Below, piece by piece: positions 36,612-47,000 of a stretch of DNA of 64,000 nt. This DNA comes from Lewinellaceae bacterium (GTDB taxonomy: Bacteria; Bacteroidota; Bacteroidia; Chitinophagales; Saprospiraceae). The translations under genes were made by a program, and so were the position numbers. Positions within the stretch are counted from its first letter, which is position 1; each line of letters opens with the position of its first letter. The notes beneath the pieces are model-generated. The model saw only the letters and a list, made by a program, of their open reading frames with translations, had not been told where the DNA came from and searched no databases. The stretch spans positions 611,501-675,500 of the forward strand of contig JACJYE010000001.1 of the NCBI GenBank assembly GCA_020636255.1, read 5' to 3'.

Positions 36612-37832
36612 ATGGCAAACCGTTTTGCACTTTTGGGCTGGAGCCTCCCTGTCATCGAAAGCATGCAGAAGGCCCGGCTTCCCTATGTCGTTGTCTCCTT
36701 CCCCGAATTTGAAAGTTACGCCAAAGAACACAGCATCCCATTCATTGGCTACCGTCTGGATGAGTTCGGTAGCCACTCCAACTCTTTGGCGCTGGCCGAG
36801 CTGCTTCGATCGTATGACGTAGACGTTGCGGTCCCGCTTTTCGAAGAAACGGTAGAGTGGGCAGGCGCCCTCAATTCCATATACCGTGATGACCCCCGGG
36901 TGCTCAACCGGGCCTTCCTGTTCCGCAACAAGGCCATGATGAAGCGCAAGGCCCTGCTGGGCGGCCTGCGGGTAGGCTTGTTCGAGGAAATACACAACCA
37001 CGAACAGGCCCATCGGTTCCTCGGCAGGTTGAACGAGGCCGAGCTGCAATTGCCCGGTGAAGAAGACGCCTGGTTTCACGTCAAGCCTTTTGCTGCTGCC
37101 GGCACGATAGGCCACCGCTTTATCAGGTCGAGCGATGAAATTGATGAGAAGATCAAACCGACGGACTTTCCCTGTCTGGCGGAAAGCCACCTGACAGGGC
37201 AGGAGTTTTCCTGTGAAGCGTTTATTCACCGGGGGAAGATCCGGTTCCTCAATATTACCGAATACGTCAAGCTGGGCTATTCCAACTTTGTGCCCGCCGG
37301 GCCGGAACTGGAGGCCAAGCGGGCACTCATCCATACTGAGATCCAGAAGCTGGTGGACATTTTCGGCATCGAATACGGCATGATCCACCCCGAGTGGTTC
37401 CTCGCTGAGGACGGCCACCTCAACTTTGGCGAAGTGGCCTGCCGCATCCCCGGCGGCCATATACTGGAGCTGGCATCGAAAGCGTATCATTTCGATGCCC
37501 TGTTGGCCTTCGTGGTCAGCCACGACCCCAGCTTAAGCGATGAAGAACTGGGCCAGTTTTTCCCGCCCAGAGATTTTACCCCCCCAAAATACTATGGTAA
37601 TGTCATGGTATTCCCCAAGTCGGGCCATATTACGCGCCTGGAAGTACCGGAGGAGCTGGTGGAAGAGGCCTATTATACTGATAACAACCTGGTTGCTCCT
37701 CTGGGCCCTCAGAAGATCGGCGGCCGCGAGGGTTTCGGCAATCACTTCGGTACGGTGAACTTTGCCGGTGAAGATGCGGGCCGCATGAGAGAACTCCTGA
37801 AGCATTATGAAGATGTCCCTTTCTATGTATGA
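36612..37832 (+). CDS. ATP-grasp domain carboxylate-amine ligase, substrate unknown
   Basis: 406 residues. The N-terminal 100 residues look like a pre-ATP-grasp Rossmann-type domain (RFALLGWSLPVIESM). The central/C-terminal part is an ATP-grasp fold, with a lysine-bearing strand (AWFHVKPFAAAG), the adenine-contact region (CLAESHLTGQEFSCEAF) and the Mg/ATP motif NFGEVACRIPGGH near 278-290. Such enzymes make an acyl phosphate and join it to an amine, as in D-Ala-D-Ala ligase or peptide ligases. It overlaps the next gene and is followed by an alanine racemase gene, suggesting a small biosynthetic operon. No signal peptide. The product is unknown. Confidence 0.75.
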   Translation: MANRFALLGWSLPVIESMQKARLPYVVVSFPEFESYAKEHSIPFIGYRLDEFGSHSNSLALAELLRSYDVDVAVPLFEETVEWAGALNSIYRDDPRVLNRAFLFRNKAMMKRKALLGGLRVGLFEEIHNHEQAHRFLGRLNEAELQLPGEEDAWFHVKPFAAAGTIGHRFIRSSDEIDEKIKPTDFPCLAESHLTGQEFSCEAFIHRGKIRFLNITEYVKLGYSNFVPAGPELEAKRALIHTEIQKLVDIFGIEYGMIHPEWFLAEDGHLNFGEVACRIPGGHILELASKAYHFDALLAFVVSHDPSLSDEELGQFFPPRDFTPPKYYGNVMVFPKSGHITRLEVPEELVEEAYYTDNNLVAPLGPQKIGGREGFGNHFGTVNFAGEDAGRMRELLKHYEDVPFYV

Positions 37833-39801
37833 GCGGCACAACGCGCAGGAGAACCGCTTTCTCGATAGTTTGGCCATCTTCAGGGAGGCGGCGTCCTTCA
37901 GCAAAGCAGAGAACAAAGAGCGGTTACTCAGCCAGGCCGATGTTTTATTGCGATCCACTGAAGGGTTAGCTTTTCTGTATCAGTCTATCCCGCAGATGAA
38001 TGAGTCGGGCCTGTTTGAGGGTTCTTCCTGGCGAGACCCCGAGCATCTGGTGCCGTACCTCGTCGGCGGCACCCTGCTTGCCGGTTATCCTTCAAGCACG
38101 ATGGAGGCCCTGAGTGAGTTGCGCCTGCTGGCCATTGCCGAGCAACGCATCCTGTACCCCTCTTTTTCAGCCGAACAAGCCTTTGCTTTTCTGGAGGACA
38201 TGGTAGTCGCTAATTTTGAACTGGCATACGAAGATTTTTCCGGAGAGGCATGGGCCCAGTACGCTGTTGGAGAACTGGAAAAGATCCGCCTTCTTTTTGT
38301 CTTTATTCGCGAACATTTACCTCTGGAGCACCTGGAGCCTAAGATCGCCGATGCCGTGGAGACGCTTTCTGAACACCGCCCTATCGTCGTAAGCCGGATA
38401 AAACGCATGCTGGCGGTGATCGACAGGCACCTGCCACTCGAGGGCGACGGGCACGATGCCCGGCGCCTCCGCAAGTTCGTCGACGCCCTCTACCGGCCCA
38501 GCCCAAATGCAGATAACCACGCTACGCCGGACGAATACCGCCAATGGCTGGAGCATGCCGGGGTGAAGGCACTGAAAACGGAGAGCTATCAGCTTGGCGA
38601 ACAAATGGTATCCACGGGGCTGGTATCCGATTATCAGCTGGCTTTGCTCCGTTTTGCCCTGCATAATAAAGCCGATCTCGTTCCCGCAGTACTGGGCCTT
38701 AATGCTCACGGCATTGCCGACTACGAGCGGCATCAGGCATTTGTCGCTATACTCGTCCGCGAATTCATCGTTCCCGCGAACAAGCAGGCCGTTTACGGGC
38801 TGGCCCGGGTTTTGCAACGCAACCTGCTGTCGCGAAAAGCCACCTGGCATTCTTTCAACCGGCTTACCAGAGTAGATATTCACCCCGAAGTGGAGGAGCG
38901 GCTGCTTAGGGGCAAACAGCCTGAAGAGAAGGCCACGCCAGCCCAGTTGCTTATTGGCGGGGCATTATGCCTGTTGGGCCAGCCCCTGGGGGTCAGGCAG
39001 GGCAACAACCCGTCGTGCCAGTCGGCCAGAGGGCTCAGCATGTGGAGCAGGCATGCGCCCGGCAAATTGCTCAACCTGCTGATCGATGCAGCCACGGCCA
39101 ATAATGTGGTTTTCCGATACGAAGGAGCCCTGATCGAATCTGCAAAAACAGAGCAAGGCCCGGCCCGGCCGTTCGACTACAAACTGGACCCGGTTTCCAT
39201 CGTACTTATCCCGCACCTCGACAGGGTATACGGTGAGATGATGAAGCGGGCGGCTGTCAAACACCCTGGAGATGACCCTCATGTTTCAGTCAACCCCGCT
39301 TTTTACGGACATTGGATACAGACGGGCTTCCTGTCGGTGTACAACCCTCTGGCGGGGCTCATAGAAAGCTACGAAAATTTTGTCCGCATTTTTTACGCTG
39401 CCTTTCACCCGGAATACAACGGAGCGCACCACATGATCTATCCGGTACCGCTGGGCATTTTTGTGACCGACGCCACAGCAACCATGCTCGGGTATCATGC
39501 CGTCTCCCTGTTGCGCATCGAGCGGGCGCCGGCCGGAGATTGGCGGGCTTATTTTTTCAACCCCAACAGCGAAGGTGTTCAGAACTGGGGGCAGGGCATA
39601 CGCCCTTCTGTCGCAGGCAAGGGTGAATTCCATGGGGAGTCGTCGCTTCCCGTATACCAGTTCGTGTCCCGTATTTATGCTTTTCACTACAATGCGTTGC
39701 GCCTGGAGGGAAAGCAGGAAGACGTGCCGGATGAGGTAGTAGAAAAGGTAGAGCAACTGGCCCGGGAAAGCTGGGGGCGGAAATACATCTGGCGTATTTG
39801 A
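37807..39801 (+). CDS. uncharacterised protein with a predicted papain-like C-terminal domain
   Basis: 664 residues; I recognise no named family. Residues about 1-370 are predicted mainly helical. The C-terminal part shows the order and spacing of papain-like enzymes: Gln398 (oxyanion hole) six residues before Cys404 in GNNPSCQSARGLSMW, then His564 in GYHAVSLLRIE, then Asn585 or Asn587 in YFFNPNSEG. This resembles peptidase, transglutaminase or amide-transfer folds (inference). There is no signal peptide or membrane helix. The start at 37807 overlaps the ATP-grasp gene by 26 bp; Met codons at 37813 and 37825 are alternatives. The alanine racemase gene begins 28 bp after its stop. Confidence 0.6.
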   Translation: MKMSLSMYERHNAQENRFLDSLAIFREAASFSKAENKERLLSQADVLLRSTEGLAFLYQSIPQMNESGLFEGSSWRDPEHLVPYLVGGTLLAGYPSSTMEALSELRLLAIAEQRILYPSFSAEQAFAFLEDMVVANFELAYEDFSGEAWAQYAVGELEKIRLLFVFIREHLPLEHLEPKIADAVETLSEHRPIVVSRIKRMLAVIDRHLPLEGDGHDARRLRKFVDALYRPSPNADNHATPDEYRQWLEHAGVKALKTESYQLGEQMVSTGLVSDYQLALLRFALHNKADLVPAVLGLNAHGIADYERHQAFVAILVREFIVPANKQAVYGLARVLQRNLLSRKATWHSFNRLTRVDIHPEVEERLLRGKQPEEKATPAQLLIGGALCLLGQPLGVRQGNNPSCQSARGLSMWSRHAPGKLLNLLIDAATANNVVFRYEGALIESAKTEQGPARPFDYKLDPVSIVLIPHLDRVYGEMMKRAAVKHPGDDPHVSVNPAFYGHWIQTGFLSVYNPLAGLIESYENFVRIFYAAFHPEYNGAHHMIYPVPLGIFVTDATATMLGYHAVSLLRIERAPAGDWRAYFFNPNSEGVQNWGQGIRPSVAGKGEFHGESSLPVYQFVSRIYAFHYNALRLEGKQEDVPDEVVEKVEQLARESWGRKYIWRI

Positions 39802-39829
39802 TCAAGGCAATGCAATAAAGAATAATACC

Positions 39830-41029
39830 ATGACAGAGGCAAAACACTCCCGTTTCGATGCTTTTGTGAGGAACGTCAGGCACTCCTCCCGCATAGAGCT
39901 GAGCCAGTCGGCCCTAAAAAAGAACGTCAACTTCCTGAAGAAAAAGCTGGGCAGCCACCCGCGCTATTCAGCGGTCGTGAAAGCCAATGCCTACGGGCAC
40001 GGCATCCCGCAAATGGTGAAAATGCTCGAAGCCTGCGGCCTGAACCACTTCTCGGTGGCTTCGGCTTACGAGGCCGAAGAGGTGCTGAAATGCAGTTCCG
40101 GTTCATCCGATATTATGATCATGGGTATACTGTACGACCAGGATGTGGAATGGGCCATTCAGAACGGCATCGAGTTCTACGTTTTTAACTACAACCGCCT
40201 GCCTCTGGCGCTGGAAAAAGCCAAAGCACTGAATAAGAAGGCCCGGGTCCATCTGGAAGTAGAAACCGGCACCAACCGCACGGGGATGACCGAACCATTT
40301 TTCAAAAAGTCGATCACCTTCCTCAAGCGGCATCAGGAATATTTCCAATTCCAGGGTATGTGCACCCATTTGGGTGGGGCGGAATCGCGCAGCAACCAGT
40401 TCCGCGTCGCGCAACAGATCGGCCGGTTCAAAGGGTATTTGGGGGAGCTGAAAACGCGTAAGTTTTTGCCCCAATATCTGCACATGGCCTGCTCTGCTGC
40501 CGTGCTGGCCATGCCGGAAACCCATTACGATCTCGTCAGGGTCGGCGTGGCCACTTATGGTTTTTGGCCCAGCCCCGATATTTACTACCAGCATATCCAG
40601 GAAAAGGGGAGAGGCAAGGACGCCCCTATGAACCGCATTATCTCGTGGAAAACCGATGTGATGGATATCAAGAACGTGCCGAAAGGGGATTTCATCGGGT
40701 ATGGCACAGCATATCAGGCTTCGCGCAATATGCGTGTGGCTGTGATCCCGGTCGGTTACTGCAATGGTTACCCGCGCGGGCAGTCCAACAATGCTTATGT
40801 GCTCATCGGGGGCCGGCGGGCCCCGGTCACCGGTATGGTCAATATGAACCTTTTCATGGTAGACATTACCGATATCCCCGGCGTGGAACTTGGCGACGAG
40901 GTGGTGCTTTTGGGCAAGCAGAAAAACAACACCATCAATGTGAGCTCGTTCACCAATTACACGCAGCTGATCAACAATGAGATGCTTAGCCGTTTGCCGG
41001 CGGCGATCCCACGGTACATCGTGAAGTGA
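39830..41029 (+). CDS. alr: alanine racemase (stand-alone, possibly specialised)
   Basis: 399 residues of PLP fold type III. The PLP lysine lies in VVKANAYGHG (Lys46), the PLP-contacting Arg in RVGVATYGF, and the second catalytic base in GYGTAYQAS. The usual C-terminal-domain motif G-R-x-x-M-D is altered to GMVNMNLFM, with Asn where Asp is common. It interconverts L- and D-alanine or related amino acids. In many Bacteroidota the housekeeping racemase is fused to MurF, so a separate gene next to an ATP-grasp and a papain-like gene suggests D-amino-acid supply for a dedicated product (inference). It converges on uvrB. Confidence 0.85.
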   Translation: MTEAKHSRFDAFVRNVRHSSRIELSQSALKKNVNFLKKKLGSHPRYSAVVKANAYGHGIPQMVKMLEACGLNHFSVASAYEAEEVLKCSSGSSDIMIMGILYDQDVEWAIQNGIEFYVFNYNRLPLALEKAKALNKKARVHLEVETGTNRTGMTEPFFKKSITFLKRHQEYFQFQGMCTHLGGAESRSNQFRVAQQIGRFKGYLGELKTRKFLPQYLHMACSAAVLAMPETHYDLVRVGVATYGFWPSPDIYYQHIQEKGRGKDAPMNRIISWKTDVMDIKNVPKGDFIGYGTAYQASRNMRVAVIPVGYCNGYPRGQSNNAYVLIGGRRAPVTGMVNMNLFMVDITDIPGVELGDEVVLLGKQKNNTINVSSFTNYTQLINNEMLSRLPAAIPRYIVK

Positions 41030-41041
41030 GCCGGCCGGGCG

Positions 41042-43066
41042 TTATACCACTTCCCGCCATTTTTTCTTCAAAGCGAACAGTTCGTCGCGGAACTGTGCTG
41101 CCGAGATGAAGTCGAGCTCTTTGGCGGCCTGTTTCATCTTGTCTTCGGTTTCCTGTATCAGGCGCTCGATCTGTTCTCTGTTCATGTATTCCAGTATGGG
41201 GTCGGCGGCGAGGCTGGGCTCTTCGGGTTCGATATAAGCGCGCTGTTTATTCCCCCGGATATCGAGGATGGATTGTTTGCTGAGGATCTCGTCGCGGCTG
41301 CGGCGAACGGTTTGAGGGGTGATGCCGTGCTCTTCGTTATATGCGGCCTGTATGGCGCGCCGGCGGTTGGTCTCTTCGATGGTACTTTGCATGGAATCGG
41401 TCATCTTGTCGGCATAGAAGATGACCAGGCCGTTGGCATTTCGGGCGGCGCGGCCCGCCGTTTGGGTCAGCGATCGGTTATTGCGGAGGAAGCCCTCCTT
41501 ATCGGCATCGAGTATAGCTACCAGGGAGACCTCCGGCAGGTCCAGGCCTTCGCGCAGCAGGTTGACGCCCACGAGTACGTCAAATTCGCCGAGCCGGAGG
41601 TCGCGCAGGATCTCCACGCGTTCCATCGTATCTACTTCCGAGTGGATGTAGCGCACTTTGATGTTGAGGCGTTGCAGGTATTTGGTCAGCTCTTCTGCCA
41701 TGCGTTTGGTGAGGGTGGTGACCAGTGTGCGTTCTTCCCGCTCGACCCGCGCCTGTATCTCGTCCATCAGGTCATCGATCTGGTTGAGGCTGGGCCGCAC
41801 TTCGATGGGTGGGTCCAGCAGCCCGGTGGGGCGGATGAGCTGTTCCACGATCAGGCCGCCGGTCTGTTCGAGCTCGTATTCTCCAGGTGTTGCGCTCACG
41901 AAAACGGCCTGGTTGATCAGGCTTTCGAACTCAGTAAAGTTTAGCGGCCGGTTGTCCATGGCCGAAGGCAGGCGGAAGCCAAAGTTGACCAGGCTGAGCT
42001 TGCGCGCCCGGTCGCCCCCATACATGCCCCGCACCTGCGGGATCGTCACGTGGCTTTCATCGACGATGAGCAGGTAGTCGTCGGGGAAATAATCGAGCAG
42101 GCAGAAGGGGCGGGTGCCGGCACGGCGGCCGTCGAAAAAGCGGGAATAGTTCTCTACGCCATTGCAATACCCCAGTTCCTTGATCATCTCCAGGTCGAAG
42201 GCCGTCCGCTCGCGGATGCGCTTGGCTTCCAGCAGGCGGCTTTCCCTTTCGAAGTATTTTTCCTGCTCGTACAACTCGTCTTCGATATCGCGAATGATCT
42301 GGTGGATGCGGTCTTTGGGCGCAACATAGAGGTTGGCCGGGAAGATAGCGGCCGTTTCCATGCCTTCGATACGCTTGCCGCTTTCGATCTCGATCCGGCT
42401 GATAGACTCGATCTCGTCGCCGAAAAAAGTGACGCGGTAACCATAATCTACATAGGGCAGGTTGATATCCACGGTATCGCCGCGTACGCGGAAGCTTGCG
42501 CGGCGGAATTCCGTTTCAGTGCGCGAGTAGAGGCTGTCGACGAGGCTGTAGAGAAAGCCGTTGCGGGAAAGCGTTTGCCCGACTTTGATGCGGATGATGC
42601 TGCTCTTGTAGTCCTCCGGGTTGCCCATACCGTAGATGCAGGACACAGAAGCGACGATAATGATATCGCGCCGGCCCGACAGCAGGCTGGACGTGGCCCT
42701 CAGCCGCAGTTTATCCACCTCTTCATTGATGGAAAGGTCCTTTTCTATGAAAGTATCCGTTACCGAGATATAGGCCTCCGGCTGGTAGTAGTCGTAATAG
42801 GACACGAAGTATTCCACGGCATTGTCCGGGAAGAAATCCCTGAACTCACCGTAAAGTTGGGCGGTCAGGGTTTTGTTGTGGGTCAGGATGAGGGTAGGGC
42901 GGTTGAGCTGTGCTATGACGTTTGCCATCGTAAAGGTCTTGCCCGAACCGGTGACGCCGAGTAACACCTGCGCCCGGTCTCCGGCGTGCACACCCTGCAC
43001 GATTTGTTCGATGGCCTGCGGTTGGTCGCCCGTAGGCGTGAATGGAGATTCAAGTTGAAACGCCAT
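41042..43066 (-). CDS. uvrB: excinuclease ABC subunit B
   Basis: 674 residues, standard for UvrB. Walker A is LLGVTGSGKTFTMAN near 36-50, the beta-hairpin region (YYDYYQPEAYI) is near 96, and the helicase motifs include LIVDESHVT and TAGRAARN. The C-terminal UVR motif (about 635-674, with AAKELDFISAAQFRDEL) binds UvrC. UvrB carries damage recognition and incision in nucleotide excision repair. The start is the only good Met at the N-terminus (MAFQLESPFTPTGDQPQAI). No partner uvr genes are nearby. Confidence 0.97.
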   Translation of the reverse strand: MAFQLESPFTPTGDQPQAIEQIVQGVHAGDRAQVLLGVTGSGKTFTMANVIAQLNRPTLILTHNKTLTAQLYGEFRDFFPDNAVEYFVSYYDYYQPEAYISVTDTFIEKDLSINEEVDKLRLRATSSLLSGRRDIIIVASVSCIYGMGNPEDYKSSIIRIKVGQTLSRNGFLYSLVDSLYSRTETEFRRASFRVRGDTVDINLPYVDYGYRVTFFGDEIESISRIEIESGKRIEGMETAAIFPANLYVAPKDRIHQIIRDIEDELYEQEKYFERESRLLEAKRIRERTAFDLEMIKELGYCNGVENYSRFFDGRRAGTRPFCLLDYFPDDYLLIVDESHVTIPQVRGMYGGDRARKLSLVNFGFRLPSAMDNRPLNFTEFESLINQAVFVSATPGEYELEQTGGLIVEQLIRPTGLLDPPIEVRPSLNQIDDLMDEIQARVEREERTLVTTLTKRMAEELTKYLQRLNIKVRYIHSEVDTMERVEILRDLRLGEFDVLVGVNLLREGLDLPEVSLVAILDADKEGFLRNNRSLTQTAGRAARNANGLVIFYADKMTDSMQSTIEETNRRRAIQAAYNEEHGITPQTVRRSRDEILSKQSILDIRGNKQRAYIEPEEPSLAADPILEYMNREQIERLIQETEDKMKQAAKELDFISAAQFRDELFALKKKWREVV

Positions 43067-43143
43067 GTAGGAAAGGTATTGATGATCGATTGAAAAAAGG
43101 GTGGAATACTGCTACATGAAAACGTTTTGCCATCGGTACAAGT

Positions 43144-43794
43144 TTACCCCCCGACGAAGGGGTTGTGCCTTCTTTCGTAACCGATGCTCGTATCCGGCCC
43201 ATGCCCCGGGTAAACGGTGACGTCGTCACCCAATGGGAATACCCTGTTGATGATGCTGTCGATAAGCGTATTGTGGTTACCGCCGGGAAGGTCGGTACGG
43301 CCTATGCTGCCGAAAAAGAGCACGTCGCCGGCGATGAGGAAGCGGCTCTCTTCGCAGAAGAAACAGAGCTCGCCGGGCGCATGGCCGGGAGTGAAGATGG
43401 CTTCCAAACGGGTATTTCCGAAAGAGACCACTTGGCCGTCCTCGATAAACCGCTCGGGTTCAGGAGAGAGCTTGCCGTTGGGGATGGGCAGGCCGAAGAA
43501 CAGCGCCGATTGCGGCGCCGCCTGCAGCACCGGTAATTCATCGCGGTGGATTTCCAGTGGAAGCCCGTAATGCTCATGAACGAACTGGTTGCCGAAGACG
43601 TGGTCGATATGGCAATGGGTATTGATCAGGCGTACCGGCCGCAGCTTTTTGCGGCTGATCTCGTTGACCAGCAGCTGTTGTTCTTCCCTGGTGTAACAAC
43701 CGGGGTCAAAGATCACGCATTCTCCGCTTTCGTCATATACTACATAGGTATTCTCCTGAAAAGGGTTGAAGGCCAGTTTAATGATCTGTGCCAT
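43144..43794 (-). CDS. MBL-fold metallo-hydrolase (glyoxalase II-like)
   Basis: 216 residues from the ATG at 43794; an upstream ATG at 43854 would add 20 residues with no family match, and an A-rich AAGAAAAG precedes the chosen start. The metal motif THCHIDHVFGN, the second site GHAPGELCFF, the bridging Asp in AGDVLFFGSIGRTDLPGG and the final His in YPGHGPDTSIG match the glyoxalase II-like branch. It probably hydrolyses a thioester or similar metabolite; substrate not readable. Gene stands alone, 77 bp downstream of the uvrB start on the same strand. Confidence 0.85.
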   Translation of the reverse strand: MAQIIKLAFNPFQENTYVVYDESGECVIFDPGCYTREEQQLLVNEISRKKLRPVRLINTHCHIDHVFGNQFVHEHYGLPLEIHRDELPVLQAAPQSALFFGLPIPNGKLSPEPERFIEDGQVVSFGNTRLEAIFTPGHAPGELCFFCEESRFLIAGDVLFFGSIGRTDLPGGNHNTLIDSIINRVFPLGDDVTVYPGHGPDTSIGYERRHNPFVGG

Positions 43795-44034
43795 CTTTTC
43801 TTGGCAAGATACAGACAATTTCGGCAATTGTAGAAAAAGGAAAGCCGCGGCCATAGCATAACAAGCCCAAAAAATGATATATTACTCATCCGGAAAATGT
43901 GCAACGACAATTCGGCGTTTTTCAAAGAGGCAACTTATTTTTTGAGGATTCCTTTATTCGGTCAAAAAACGGCTTTATTCCTGAACCCTGAGCTGTTCCC
44001 GGCTGTCTACCTAATTAATAGCCTGTATCACAAT

Positions 44035-47000
44035 ATGCGACAATACTTATACACTTTTCTCTTTTTCCTGCCTGCAGCAACTTTGCTTGCCCAGGGCGCA
44101 GCCCAGGTAGACTTCGGCAAGAACCGCGTGCAATACCACCGCGATTTCGACGAGTGGTCGCAGTACGAAAGCGAGAACTTTATTACCTACTGGTACGGCG
44201 AAGGCCGGTTCGTAGGGCAGGCGGTGGTGCAGTTGGCCGAACAGGATTTCAACAGCATTCAGAACATCCTCGAACACCGCATTAACGAGAAGATACAGAT
44301 CATCGTTTACACCGACCTCACCGACCTTAAACAGAGCAATATCGGCAGCGAAGAGGCCTTCACCAATACCGGCGGCCAGACCAAGATCGTGGGCAACAAG
44401 GTTTTCGTCTATTTCAACGGCGACCACAATGACCTGCGGCGCCAGATACGGGAAGGTATCGCTTCTGTATACCTCGACGCCATGCTCTTCGGGTCGAACC
44501 TCCAGGAGATCGTCCAGAATGCCGTGATGATGAACCTGCCCAACTGGTTCAAGGAGGGCCTGGTAGCGTATGTCGGCGAACCCTGGAATTCCAACCTGGA
44601 CAACCAGCTTCGGGATTATATCCTCAACGACGAGTTCGAAGGCTTTGAAACCCTGGCTGAGGAGAACCCCCGGCTTGCCGGCCATTCGCTCTGGTATTTT
44701 ATCGGTGAGAACTACGGCCGCTCCACGGTCTCTAACCTGCTTTACCTGACGCGCATCAACCGCAGCATAGAAAGTGGCTTCCTCTACGTGCTGGGTAGCC
44801 CCTACGAGATGATCGGCGACAGCTGGGCCCTGTTTTTCCGCCAGCGGTATCTGGCCGAGGGCGGCAACAACCGCCTTCCCGACGGCAACCCTGTTGAGAT
44901 CAAAAACAAGCGCAAACTGCCCATCGGCCAACTGAAGCTAAGCCCCGATGGCAACAGGATCATCTACACCACCAATGAGATCGGCAAATACCGGGTGTAC
45001 CTTCAGGACATTGCCACCGGAGATCGCAAGGTGTTGCTCAAGGGCGGCTTTCGGAATGCTTTTCAGGCCACCGACTACAATTATCCTTTGCTGGCCTGGA
45101 ACCCGAGCGGGCAACAAGTGGCCATCCTTTACGAGCAGCGCGACGTGCCCAAGCTATTGGTTTACGACCTGCTCAACGACAAAACCATCGTAGAGGACCT
45201 GTCTACCGAATACCAGCGGGTATACAGCATGGATTATGTAAACCCCATAACACTCGTTTTTTCCGCTACCGTGCGCGGCTATTCAGATATCTTTCTGTAT
45301 TACACCAACACCCGGCAGACCCAGCGCATCACCAATGATTTCTGGGACGACCTCGACGCTTCCTTCGTGCGGGTGGGCGATCAGAACGGCATTATATTCG
45401 CTTCCAACCGGCAGGACAGCCTGCTGCGGAACGAGCGCCTGGACAGCATCCTTCCCGTCAATACTTACGACCTATATTATTATGGCCTGGAGAACCGCTC
45501 CAACGAGCTGGTGCGCATTACCCATACTCCTTTTGCCAACGAACGGCAGCCTGCTGCGGTTGACACTACGTGGTTTTCTTACCTGAGCGACAAAAACGGA
45601 GTATATAACCGGCAGATGGGGTATCTGGAGGACTACATCCACCACTACGAGCAGCTCATACGCCTGCACGACGGTACGGATATCCGGCTTCATATCGATT
45701 CTACGCTGGAGTCGCTCGATTCTTCGCTGATCGATACTATCATCATTGAGCCGATCATAAAAAAACGGGCCATTACGCATGCGAATACCGACTACAGCCG
45801 GGGCATACTGAGCCAGTCGACGGCCCCGCGTGCAGGCAGGGTAGCGAGCCTCGTGCTGCTCAACGGAAAACATCAGGCCTTCGTCAGGCAGATGTATCCC
45901 GATTCCGTCGCTACGGTTTCCCGGACGCGCTATCAAAACATGAGGGAAGTGATGAAAGCGCAGGATGCGCAGGCTATCGTAAAAGGAAAAAAAGAAGCTC
46001 CGCCCGTAACCACCATTCTCAAAGAGGCGGATAAGGTTACGGCCCATGAAACGGAGATCCCTGTTGAAAAACGGGATACGGGTAAGGTGGATATCGACAA
46101 TTACCTGTTCCAGAGCGAGTTTGATGATGAAGACGTGCCGCCGTCTGTTATCGTCCTTGAAAATGAAAATGAAAAGAAAAATGACGAGCAGCAACCGATG
46201 GCGCCGGCTCCCGGCCCTGCTACGCTCAACAGCTCTTCGGCCCCCCGGCAGATCCAGGGCCGATATGATTTCCGTTCTTCAAAGATCATCCCCTACCGGC
46301 TGCAGTTCCGCACCGATTACGTCACTACTCAGCTGGACAACAGCCTGCTGTTCGACGGCCTGAACAGTTACGCTTCCAACCCCGATGGTTTCAACTACCC
46401 GCCGCCGGGCATCCTGCTGAAGGGCAATTTAAAGGACCTTTTCGAAGACTACGAATTCGAAGGAGGGGTCAGGATACCCACTACATTTAACGGCAGCGAA
46501 TACTTCCTCATCTATAAAGACAAAAAAAAGCGCCTCGACAAGCAGTATGCCATTTATCGGCGCAACCAGCGCTTTTCCGGCGAAAGCCAGACCTTTGTGC
46601 CCAACCGAAGAGAGGTCAACGTCGTGCTGGGGCAGGCCAGTGTCCGTTATCCGCTCGATATATTCCGCAGCCTGCGGGCTACCGGTACCTTGCGCCGCGA
46701 CCGGATAACCCAGCTCTCCACCGACCTGCCGTCGCTGGAAACGCCGACCACCTCTGAGGAGCGCCTGGGCCTGCGCCTGGAGTACGTTTTTGACAATACG
46801 CTCGACGTGGCGCTCAACATCAAGAACGGCACCCGTTATAAGGTGTTTACCGAAATGGTCAAACGCTTTGACCTGGAGCTCGACAATGGAGCAAGCCTCA
46901 ACTTCAACAAAGGCTTCATGACTATTGTCGGCTTCGATGCGCGCCATTACCAGCGCGTGCTCAAACATTCGGTGCTGGCAGCCCGCCTGGCGGGGGCCAC

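Noticed and set aside
42047..42052. CACGTG core as an extra parS site (also at 9417 and 53916)
   Set aside because: Flanking bases do not extend the palindrome; only the two sites at thrC match the full parS form.
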